Shown here: in pieces, positions 50,247 through 57,440 of the stretch | Layout: every line of letters begins with the position of its first letter | How positions within the stretch are numbered: position 1 is the first letter of the stretch | Assembly: GCA_964633355.1 (NCBI GenBank) | Contig: CAZWGO010000011.1 | Location: forward strand, 1-64,000 | Length of the DNA: 64,000 bases | Direction: 5' to 3' | Source of the DNA: Micavibrio_B sp964633355 | Lineage (GTDB): Bacteria; Pseudomonadota; Alphaproteobacteria; Micavibrionales; Micavibrionaceae | The notes under the pieces: generated by a model | Seen by the model: only the letters and a program-made list of their open reading frames with translations | The model's database searches: none | What the model was told of the DNA's origin: nothing | Made by a program: the position numbers and the translations under genes

Positions 50247-51820
50247 GCGAATAACGATTTAACTTTCTGCAAGGCTTCGACAAGCCGCTCTATATCTTCT
50301 TTCGTATTATACAGGCCAAAGGATACACGCACTGTTGCATCGACTTTGAATTTCGCCATGAGCGGCATACAGCAATGATGCCCTGTCCTGACCGCAATTC
50401 CCATTTGGTCCAGCACCATCGCAATATCGGATGGGTGGGCTTCATTCATGGTGAAACTTATTATAGCAGCTTTCGGCGCCGCGGTGCCGAAGATATGCAG
50501 GCCATCGAATTTTTGCAGTTCTTCAGTAGCATGACGGAGCAATTCCTGCTCATGCACCGCAATATTCTCCATGCCGATGGATGAAACGTAATCAATGGCC
50601 GCACCAAGCGCGATCACTTCTGCAATTGCCGGCGTACCAGCTTCGAATTTCGCAGGCGCGGATTTATAGGTCACCTCATCAAGCGCGACGGTTTCGATCA
50701 TATCGCCGCCGCCTTGGTAAGGATCCATCGCTTCAAGCAATTCATAGCGCCCATATAAAACGCCGACCCCTGTCGGGCCGTAAAGCTTGTGCCCTGTGAA
50801 CACATAAAAATCAGGGTCAAACGCCGATAAGTTTACTTTGGCATGAACCACCGCTTGAGAGCCATCAAACATGATCTTGATATCGGGATTATGTTCTCGT
50901 GCGATCTTCGTAATGACCACTACATCATTGATCGTGCCAAGCGCGTTTGAAATATGCGTCACCGACACAAGCTTCGTCTTGTCGGATAGAAGATTTTTAT
51001 AAGCGTCCATATCCAGACTGCCGTCTTCCAGAACCGGAATATATTTAATCACCACGCCGATCTGATCGCGCAGCATGGACCAAGGCACTAAATTGGCGTG
51101 ATGCTCCATTTCGGACAGAATAATCTCGTCGCCTGCTTTCAGGAATTTGCGACCGTAAGCCTGTGCCACCAGATTGATGGCCTCTGTCGTATTACGCGCA
51201 AAGATAATCGTGTTTTCGTTTTCGACGCCAAGAAAATCCGCCACTTTATGGCGCACCGCTTCGAATTCCTGCGTTTTTTGGGCCGAGAACTTATACAGCC
51301 CGCGATGGATATTCGCATATTGCTCGCTCATGGCTTTTGCCATGGCATCGATCACGACTTGCGGCTTTTGCGCACTCGCCCCCGTATCCAGATACACAAG
51401 CGGCTTGCCGTTCATCATGGATGACATGGAGGGGAAATCGCTGCGCCAATCCGTTTCCCTCTCCCTCACCTGTGAGGGAGAGGGATTAAGGGAGAGGGAG
51501 AGCGTTTCAACAACGCCCTCGATATTTGTAAGCACTTCATTATTCCAAAATCTTAATGTACGAATCCCATTAGATTCAAAATATTTTGTACGCGCTTCAT
51601 CATATGATTTTTGCTCATCAGATACATGAGTTTCGCCATCTAACTCGACCGCCAGCTTTATTGAAGGAAAATAAAAATCAGCAATATACGGGCCAATGGC
51701 ATGTTGACGGCGGCAACGTAAACCCAGCTGGTCATGACGCAAAGCAAGCCAAAGCTTTTGCTCAGGCGGAGTCATTTCTGTTCTCAATTTTTGAGAGAAC
51801 TCGGTTTTTTGCCTTGTCAT
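50243..51820 (-). CDS. sufS: cysteine desulfurase SufS with in-frame N-terminal DUF559 nuclease fusion
   Basis: The C-terminal 400 or so residues are SufS, a PLP enzyme delivering sulfur from cysteine: NGKPLVYLDTGASAQKP, PLP-Lys in FTGHKLYGPTGVG, active-site Cys in RTGHHCCMP. Upstream, without a stop, lies a DUF559 nuclease domain (from ATG 51820) joined through residues encoded by a palindromic repeat (NPSPSQVRERE). A GTG at 51469, inside the repeat hairpin and in frame, would give a 408-residue protein of normal SufS length. So the product may be a fusion, two overlapping products, or SufS alone. The native sufS start has been lost to the insertion. Confidence 0.88.
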   Translation of the reverse strand: MTRQKTEFSQKLRTEMTPPEQKLWLALRHDQLGLRCRRQHAIGPYIADFYFPSIKLAVELDGETHVSDEQKSYDEARTKYFESNGIRTLRFWNNEVLTNIEGVVETLSLSLNPSPSQVRERETDWRSDFPSMSSMMNGKPLVYLDTGASAQKPQVVIDAMAKAMSEQYANIHRGLYKFSAQKTQEFEAVRHKVADFLGVENENTIIFARNTTEAINLVAQAYGRKFLKAGDEIILSEMEHHANLVPWSMLRDQIGVVIKYIPVLEDGSLDMDAYKNLLSDKTKLVSVTHISNALGTINDVVVITKIAREHNPDIKIMFDGSQAVVHAKVNLSAFDPDFYVFTGHKLYGPTGVGVLYGRYELLEAMDPYQGGGDMIETVALDEVTYKSAPAKFEAGTPAIAEVIALGAAIDYVSSIGMENIAVHEQELLRHATEELQKFDGLHIFGTAAPKAAIISFTMNEAHPSDIAMVLDQMGIAVRTGHHCCMPLMAKFKVDATVRVSFGLYNTKEDIERLVEALQKVKSLFA

Positions 51821-51869
51821 CAACACTCCCTCTCCCTTAATCCCTCTCCCTCATTTATGAGGGAGAGGG
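51457..51869 (-). mobile_element. DUF559 nuclease element B inserted between sufD and sufS
   Basis: A 413-bp unit with 44-bp terminal inverted repeats (51457-51500 and 51826-51869). The ends are identical at 40 of 44 positions by eye, and all four differences fall in the hairpin loop. Each end has a hairpin (stem CCCTCTCCCTCA/TGAGGGAGAGGG), ATTAA, then the half-site GGGAGAGGGAG. The DUF559 ORF starts just inside one end, whose GGGAG is its ribosome-binding site, and runs through the other into sufS. Size and layout match element A, but repeat sequence and nuclease are diverged. Confidence 0.8.
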
Positions 51870-51878
51870 AAATGATGA

Positions 51879-53054
51879 TTACGATTGAGAAAGCCACGCA
51901 ATTGCCCTTTCGGTAATGTCTTTCTGCGCCGCTTCATGCGTTATTTTTTCCAAAGCCTGACCGATAAACGCTTCCAGCAACAATTTACGCGCTTCGCTTT
52001 CGCTTAGACCACGGCTGCGCAGGTAGAACATCGGCGTTTCATCGAGCGCGCCTGTTGTCGAACCATGAGAGCATTTCACGTCATCGGCATAAATCTCAAG
52101 CTCGGGCTTGATGTTCATCTCCGCCAGTGGCGATAACAGTAAATTGTTGGATAATTGATAACCGTCCGTTTTCTGGGCAATCTGGTCGACGAAGATTTTA
52201 CCCTGGAAAACACATCGGGATTCATCTTTGAGAATATTCTTATAAAGCTGGTTCGATTGGCAATGCGGCGCTTTATGTTCGATCAAAAGCGTCGTGTCGG
52301 CATGTTGTTTGCCGCCGATCATATTCAGACCCGAAAAACTGCATTGACCGTTCTCTTCGAGCAATTCGCCATGAAGCTGGTTGCGGCTGAGACCCGCCCC
52401 CGTTGTGATGGTGAAGGTTTCATAATTGCCGTCACGCTCAACCGTTACATGCGTATTATGTGTACAGATAGACTCCATACTGTCTTCGATAATGCGGTAA
52501 TGACGAAAGCGTGCATTCTTGCCGACGCGGATTTCGGTGACGCCGTTGCGCCAATATGCGCCTTTGCCGCTATAATACTCGAACAAGGTCGCGTCGGCAT
52601 TATCCGCGACGCAGATAAACATACGCGGATGCGTTAGCTCTCCGCCTTTGCCCTCATGCACGATATTATGATGCTGTTGGTCGACAAACTGGAGAAAAGT
52701 TGCTTTATCCAAAAAGGCATTATTGGCGTGCCAGAGCATCATGTCATGATATGGATGATCGCCCGGAACAGGAGCGTCCAATCTCTCACGCGCCCAGTCT
52801 GGCGCTTCATCGATTGTGGTGCCTTCGTTGGGCACATAAGACACATTTATCTTCTTCAGCCGAGCCGGAAGATTGGTATACTTCCAACGTTCCAGTTTTG
52901 GCTGCGGCAAGCCGAATTCTTCGAGTTTGGATTTTGACCGCAGACGCAGCGCCTTGACCCAATCAGCCGAGTCTGGCTGATCGCTCCAGCCTTGCAAGGC
53001 AATCTCGGATGTATCGGCTTTGAAACGTGTTTTGCTGAATGGAATCGCGTTCAT
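51879..53054 (-). CDS. sufD: Fe-S cluster assembly protein SufD
   Basis: A 391-residue SufB paralogue of the SufBC2D scaffold. The beta-helix core includes FRHYRIIEDSMESICTHNTHVTVERD and NQLHGELLEENGQCSFSGL. The C-terminal signature is CSHGSTTGALDETPMFYLRSRGLSESEARKLL. N-terminal HQ-type aromatic segment is present. Overlaps sufC (TGATG). Element B begins 10 bp after its stop. Confidence 0.95.
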   Translation of the reverse strand: MNAIPFSKTRFKADTSEIALQGWSDQPDSADWVKALRLRSKSKLEEFGLPQPKLERWKYTNLPARLKKINVSYVPNEGTTIDEAPDWARERLDAPVPGDHPYHDMMLWHANNAFLDKATFLQFVDQQHHNIVHEGKGGELTHPRMFICVADNADATLFEYYSGKGAYWRNGVTEIRVGKNARFRHYRIIEDSMESICTHNTHVTVERDGNYETFTITTGAGLSRNQLHGELLEENGQCSFSGLNMIGGKQHADTTLLIEHKAPHCQSNQLYKNILKDESRCVFQGKIFVDQIAQKTDGYQLSNNLLLSPLAEMNIKPELEIYADDVKCSHGSTTGALDETPMFYLRSRGLSESEARKLLLEAFIGQALEKITHEAAQKDITERAIAWLSQS

Positions 53055-53803
53055 CAGGCCGCCTCGCCGATACCGGCATATCCTGTGGCTTCAAGCTCTT
53101 TCGCCAGTTCCGCGCCGCCGGTTTTGACGATCCGGCCTTTGGCCAGAACATGCACGACATCCGGCACGATGTAATCGAGCAAGCGCTGGTAGTGCGTAAT
53201 CACGAGGAAAGAACGCTCAGGGGAGCGCAGCTTGTTGACACCATCGGCAACGATGCGCAGCGCGTCAATATCAAGACCTGAATCCGTTTCATCGAGGATG
53301 CACATTTTCGGCTCAAGTAAGGCCATTTGCAAAACCTCATTGCGTTTCTTTTCGCCGCCAGAGAAACCGACATTGACCGCGCGTTTGAGCATCTCATTAT
53401 CGATGCCTAGTTCCTTGGTCTTGGTTTTCATGAGCTTGAGGAAATCGAGCGCATCCATTTCCGCCTCGCCCTTCTGGCGGCGAATGGCATTGAGCGCTGT
53501 TTTCAAAAACGTCGTTGTCTGAACGCCAGGAATTTCAACCGGATATTGGAACGCCAAAAACATTCCGGCGGCAGCCCGTTCTTCCGGCGCCATTTCGAGA
53601 ATGTTTTCGCCGTTGAGCAAAATCTCGCCTTCCGTCACTTCATAATCGCTGCGACCCGACAGGACGTAAGACAGGGTAGATTTTCCTGCCCCGTTCGGGC
53701 CCATGATCGCATGGACTTTTCCGGCTTCGATCGTCAGATCGAGACCGTTGAGAATTTGCTTGCCGTCAATTTCGGCATGGAGATTTTTGATTTCGAGTAG
53801 CAT
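53054..53803 (-). CDS. sufC: Fe-S cluster assembly ATPase SufC
   Basis: A 249-residue ABC ATPase of the SufBC2D complex. Walker A GPNGAGKST, signature FSGGEKKRNE and Walker B CILDETDSGLD match SufC, which drives scaffold rearrangement. It starts 5 bp after the GIY-YIG gene and is separated from sufB by four foreign genes. Confidence 0.97.
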   Translation of the reverse strand: MLLEIKNLHAEIDGKQILNGLDLTIEAGKVHAIMGPNGAGKSTLSYVLSGRSDYEVTEGEILLNGENILEMAPEERAAAGMFLAFQYPVEIPGVQTTTFLKTALNAIRRQKGEAEMDALDFLKLMKTKTKELGIDNEMLKRAVNVGFSGGEKKRNEVLQMALLEPKMCILDETDSGLDIDALRIVADGVNKLRSPERSFLVITHYQRLLDYIVPDVVHVLAKGRIVKTGGAELAKELEATGYAGIGEAA

Positions 53804-53808
53804 TTATA

Positions 53809-54102
53809 TTACCTATTTAGTGTTTCGTACAAATCATTCCAATCAGGATTCTCTTCTACAATACGTTTGATTTTCCAGTCTCTATTCCATTTCTTCATCT
53901 GCTTTTCTTTAGTAATTGCAGATTCAGCTGTTGGATGTTCTTCGTACCAGACCAAATTTCCTAAACCGTATTCTTTTGTAAATCCTTCTACTTGCTTTTC
54001 TTTGTGTTCATATACTCTTCGATTTAGATCAGATGTAACTCCTATATAAATAGTGCCGTTCTTCATATTCGAGACTATATAAACCCAAAATTTCTTTTCC
54101 AT
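53809..54102 (-). CDS. GIY-YIG single-domain endonuclease
   Basis: A nuclease domain of 97 residues from the ATG at 54102: FWVYIVSNMKNGTIYIGVTSDLNRRVYEHK with the GIY-YIG pair (VYIV...YIGVT), the catalytic Arg and the Glu in TAESAITKEKQMKKW. It is the UvrC/YhbQ-like small type. The open frame extends upstream into a palindromic repeat (54118-54185) as MDSRLRGNDG, so the gene abuts a GTCAT-family element. It lies within the SUF operon just before sufC. Confidence 0.9.
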   Translation of the reverse strand: MEKKFWVYIVSNMKNGTIYIGVTSDLNRRVYEHKEKQVEGFTKEYGLGNLVWYEEHPTAESAITKEKQMKKWNRDWKIKRIVEENPDWNDLYETLNR

Positions 54103-54117
54103 TTCTTCTACTTTTCC

Positions 54118-54185
54118 GTCATTCCCGCGAAGGCGGGAATCCATCTTGCAGTGTCACGATGGACCCCCGCCTTCGCGGGGGTGAC
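54118..54185. repeat. GTCAT...TGAC mirrored-hairpin repeat next to the GIY-YIG gene
   Basis: Left hairpin ATTCCCGC-GAAG-GCGGGAAT followed by CCATC, a 12-nt centre, then GATGG and right hairpin ACCCCCGC-CTTC-GCGGGGGT, bounded by GTC and GAC. The two hairpins are mirrored, as in the copies at 23170 and 31414. Confidence 0.8.
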
Positions 54186-54190
54186 GATTG

Positions 54191-54466
54191 CTAAAACCCT
54201 TCATTACGTTCTTTCTTCTTTGCCCTGATTAAACGGAAGATACCCATACCGCTAATCATCGCCCAACATAATTCCTGTGTGATCGCACCTAAATCGCCGC
54301 CATCGAAATTGGCCATACAGCCGATGAGTATTAACAAAGCGCCGATACCGTTAATTGCGTAATACCAGATATCAGTGCCTTTGGCTAAACCGCGCTCAAG
54401 CATGAAATACATGAGGATACACATGATGGAGCCGACAACCCCGATAATCGTAAATACTGCGTCCAT
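54191..54466 (-). CDS. small membrane protein, CBU_0592-like
   Basis: A 91-residue protein with three transmembrane segments and a short basic C-terminus (RAKKKERNEGF). The pattern YYAINGIGALLILIGCMANFDGG followed by an EL-x-W helix resembles the CBU_0592 family of small membrane proteins, function unknown. It sits 3 bp after the EamA-like gene; both interrupt the suf gene order. Confidence 0.7.
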   Translation of the reverse strand: MDAVFTIIGVVGSIMCILMYFMLERGLAKGTDIWYYAINGIGALLILIGCMANFDGGDLGAITQELCWAMISGMGIFRLIRAKKKERNEGF

Positions 54467-54469
54467 AGC

Positions 54470-54922
54470 TTACCCCTTTATAATTAAAAACATGCCCACA
54501 AGCGCGATCATTGCACCAAGAATTTGTGCCGGACGGATAATTTCATTCAGCAAAAATACACCGACGATCATGGTAATACTGACCGCGCAAAGTGTTTGCA
54601 AAACACCGACAAGAGCAGCACTGCCACCAGCCTTATAGGAAAACACGAGAAGAATATTTGCTGCTGCGAGGCCGATACCGGCAAAAGCCGCAGGGATAAT
54701 ACCCGCCATGTTCCAGTTCATCGGATTTTCAACGGCGTTTTCCAGTCGCGCCGCATAAAAACGGTTCGCAAACATAAAAGCGATAGAGGTAATCGCCATT
54801 GATACTGACAACACCAACGCCGCCATCGCCGGATCGATTTTGACATTGGCGAGTTTCAGCAAGACGTTGCGGCTGGCAAGTCCGGCACCGGATAGTATTG
54901 CGAGTGCCCACCAGTTATTCAT
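54470..54922 (-). CDS. EamA/DMT-family transporter, half-size
   Basis: This 150-residue membrane protein has five predicted helices, one EamA domain rather than the usual two. It resembles small DMT proteins that work as dimers. The C-terminal signature ALVGVLQTLCAVSITMIVGVFLLNEIIRPAQILGA is typical of EamA. Substrate unknown. It lies in the foreign block between sufB and sufC. Confidence 0.82.
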   Translation of the reverse strand: MNNWWALAILSGAGLASRNVLLKLANVKIDPAMAALVLSVSMAITSIAFMFANRFYAARLENAVENPMNWNMAGIIPAAFAGIGLAAANILLVFSYKAGGSAALVGVLQTLCAVSITMIVGVFLLNEIIRPAQILGAMIALVGMFLIIKG

Positions 54923-54953
54923 TTAATAAAACTTTCGGTGAAAAACAGCTCAT

Positions 54954-55490
54954 TTATTTACCACCTAAGTTACGGCTATTATATTCATCAACTGCATCTT
55001 TATAATTTGATGATTTTAATATTACATCCATGTAGCGTATTGGTCTTTTAGCATTATAAGAAAAATTAGCCCCCGCATATCCGCCGCGAGATCCGCAGGA
55101 ATGTGCACGACATACGTCATTCACGTCATCAAATGATATTTTGTTTTGTTCTAAATTAATCTTTAAAACGCATTTTTCTGCATCTGAAAAGCGTGTGTTG
55201 CTTGCCTTATATATAAAGCTCCCATCTTCATAGTCAGCGATGCCATAAACAAAACACTGATGCCCGTTAAAAAAATTGAGTTTTGATTTAAAATAGACTG
55301 AGTGGTCATCAAATTTAACTATCTCAAGAATGTTCTCAACCATATATTTTTTATTAGAATTTACAGTACCAGTTTCAAATCTTTCTTTATAAACACCAAG
55401 CCATTTATTAAAATCAGACTTTGGAGCGTCTGCGGCTGACACAGCCGGACTTAAAAAGACAAGAAGAGAAAATAATAAAATTTCCCTCAC
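54954..55490 (-). CDS. hypothetical secreted protein
   Basis: This 178-residue protein starts at a GTG that overlaps the sufB stop (GTGA, 55487-55490). It has a signal peptide (MREILLFSLLVFLSPAVSA), and the mature protein has four Cys and the pattern CRAHSCGSRGGYAG near the C-terminus. AT-rich compared with sufB. I recognise no named family; it is probably periplasmic. Coupled translation with sufB suggests it has settled in the operon. Confidence 0.65.
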   Translation of the reverse strand: MREILLFSLLVFLSPAVSAADAPKSDFNKWLGVYKERFETGTVNSNKKYMVENILEIVKFDDHSVYFKSKLNFFNGHQCFVYGIADYEDGSFIYKASNTRFSDAEKCVLKINLEQNKISFDDVNDVCRAHSCGSRGGYAGANFSYNAKRPIRYMDVILKSSNYKDAVDEYNSRNLGGK

Positions 55491-56935
55491 CCAACACTCC
55501 CCTCGAGAGAAATAGCCACCAATTTCTGCGCTTCAACCGCAAACTCCATCGGCAAATTCTGCATCACTTCACGACAGAAACCATTGACGATCAGGGCTGT
55601 GGCTTCTTCCGCACTAAGCCCGCGCTGCTGGCAATAAAACATCTGGTCTTCGGAGATTTTGGACGTTGTCGCTTCGTGCTCAAGGCGCGCCGTGCGGTTT
55701 TTGCTTTCGATGTAAGGCACTGTATGCGCACCGCATTGATCACCGATCAGGAGGGAGTCGCATTGCGTAAAGTTGCGGGCCCCTTCGGCACCACCAAGGA
55801 TTTTGACGAGACCGCGATAGGTTGAATCGGATTTACCGGCAGATATGGTTTTGGCAACAATACGGGATTTTGTGTTTTTGCCCATATGGATCATCTTGGT
55901 GCCGGTATCGGCCTGTTGATAGCCATTTGTAATGGCAACAGAATAAAATTCACCTTGGGAGTTATCGCCTTTTAAAATGCAGGAAGGATATTTCCATGTG
56001 ATGGCAGAACCTGTTTCAACTTGCGTCCATGAGACTTTAGAATTAACGCCTTCGCACAGCGCACGTTTCGTCACGAAATTGTAAATTCCGCCTTTGCCGT
56101 TTTCATCGCCCGGATACCAATTCTGCACGGTAGAATATTTAATCTCGGCATCGTCATGCGTGACAAGCTCGACCACGGCCGCATGCATCTGGTTTTCATC
56201 GCGCATCGGCGCGGTGCAACCTTCCAGATAGGATACATAGGCACCTTTATCGGCGATGATCAGCGTGCGCTCAAACTGGCCCGTGTTCATTTCGTTGATG
56301 CGGAAATAGGTCGATAGCTCCATCGGACATTTAACACCCGGCGGGATATAGACAAACGAGCCATCCGAAAACACGGCAGAGTTCAAACAAGCATGTTTGT
56401 TATCTGTATAGGGGACCACAGAGCCGATATATTTTTTGACGAGGTCAGGATAATCTTTAATCGCTTCCGAAATCGCACAGAAAATAACGCCGGATTCCTT
56501 AAGCTTGGCACGGAAGGTTGTCGCAACCGACACAGAGTCAAAAACGACATCGACGGCAACACCAGCCAACATTTGCTGTTCACGCAAGGGAATACCGAGC
56601 TTCTTATATGTTTCTAAAATTTTCGGGTCGACGTCATCCAAACTCTGCGGCTTGTCTTTCATAGATTTTGGCGCTGAGTAATAATAGGCTTCCTGATAAT
56701 CGAAACCCGGATAGTCGAGCTTTGCCCAATCTGGCTCCGGCATGGTCAGCCAGTGACGGTATGCTTTCAACCGCCATTCCAGCATCCATTCAGGCTCGCC
56801 TTTCTTGGACGAGATCAGGCGGACGATATCTTCGTTCAACCCTTTCGGAGCTTTATCGGATTCGATGTCAGTGAAAAACCCGGCTTCGTATTTGTTCAGC
56901 TCTTTTACTTTTTCAATCGTTTCTATATCAGGCAT
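55487..56935 (-). CDS. sufB: Fe-S cluster assembly protein SufB
   Basis: The 482-residue core scaffold of SufBC2D. Recognisable blocks are the DW(A/K)KLDYP-type segment, VYIPPGVKCPMELSTYFRIN, YLEGCTAPMRDENQMHAAVVE, QCDSLLIGDQCGAHTVPY (Cys) and the closing EATTSKISEDQMFYCQQRGLSAEEA. Its start overlaps the Rrf2 regulator's 3' end by 8 bp. Confidence 0.97.
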   Translation of the reverse strand: MPDIETIEKVKELNKYEAGFFTDIESDKAPKGLNEDIVRLISSKKGEPEWMLEWRLKAYRHWLTMPEPDWAKLDYPGFDYQEAYYYSAPKSMKDKPQSLDDVDPKILETYKKLGIPLREQQMLAGVAVDVVFDSVSVATTFRAKLKESGVIFCAISEAIKDYPDLVKKYIGSVVPYTDNKHACLNSAVFSDGSFVYIPPGVKCPMELSTYFRINEMNTGQFERTLIIADKGAYVSYLEGCTAPMRDENQMHAAVVELVTHDDAEIKYSTVQNWYPGDENGKGGIYNFVTKRALCEGVNSKVSWTQVETGSAITWKYPSCILKGDNSQGEFYSVAITNGYQQADTGTKMIHMGKNTKSRIVAKTISAGKSDSTYRGLVKILGGAEGARNFTQCDSLLIGDQCGAHTVPYIESKNRTARLEHEATTSKISEDQMFYCQQRGLSAEEATALIVNGFCREVMQNLPMEFAVEAQKLVAISLEGSVG

Positions 56936-57374
56936 CTTTTATTTCCAGTGGAACTTCTTGAGCGGCACGGACGGGAATCAAAAGATCGCTTAAAGGCAAT
57001 CCGTCGAGCGCTGTTTTGATGGTGGTGTTAACCTTGGCCCATTTGCCAGACATAGGGCATATTTCCTGAATGGAACAATCATCGTCGCTACCTTCGATAC
57101 AGGCAGTCAGGGCAATGGGACCTTCAAGAGCGGTAATCAATTCGGTAACCGAAATCTGTGATGGGTCGCGTTCCAGCATATAGCCACCATTGACACCGCG
57201 CGTCGAGGCGATCACACCCTCTTTCGAGAGAAGCTTTAAGACCTTGGCCACCGTAGGCTCGGGGATACCGCTTGCCGTGGACAGGCCGGACGCTGTCATC
57301 AAACGGTTACGGTCCCGTGCCAAGAGGCTCAGGACAACAACCGCATAATCACTTAATTTAGATAGTTTAATCAT
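56928..57374 (-). CDS. iscR: Rrf2-family Fe-S regulator of the SUF operon (IscR-like)
   Basis: A 148-residue winged-helix regulator (KLSDYAVVVLSLLA start, helix-turn-helix GIPEPTVAKVLKLLSKEGV, wing STRGVNGGYML). Three Cys in ACIEG-x3-DDCSIQEICPMSG are placed to bind an Fe-S cluster. This is the SUF-associated Rrf2 type that heads the operon and represses it when clusters are plentiful. Promoter at 57405-57433. Confidence 0.93.
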   Translation of the reverse strand: MIKLSKLSDYAVVVLSLLARDRNRLMTASGLSTASGIPEPTVAKVLKLLSKEGVIASTRGVNGGYMLERDPSQISVTELITALEGPIALTACIEGSDDDCSIQEICPMSGKWAKVNTTIKTALDGLPLSDLLIPVRAAQEVPLEIKDA

Positions 57375-57380
57375 TCCATA

Positions 57381-57433
57381 AATCCGTCAAAAATCCGTAC
57401 GCATTTAGTACTCTTTGACGCCCCGTTTTTCAA
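57381..57433 (-). promoter_or_regulatory. SUF operon promoter and putative Rrf2 operator
   Basis: On the minus strand TTGAAA (57428-57433) and TACTAA (57405-57410) are spaced by 17 bp. Just downstream are GTAC-TAAATGC-GTAC and two direct copies of ACGGATT (AATCCGT at 57381-57387 and 57392-57398 on the plus strand), good candidates for regulator binding over the start site. Confidence 0.5.
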
Positions 57434-57440
57434 GGATATA

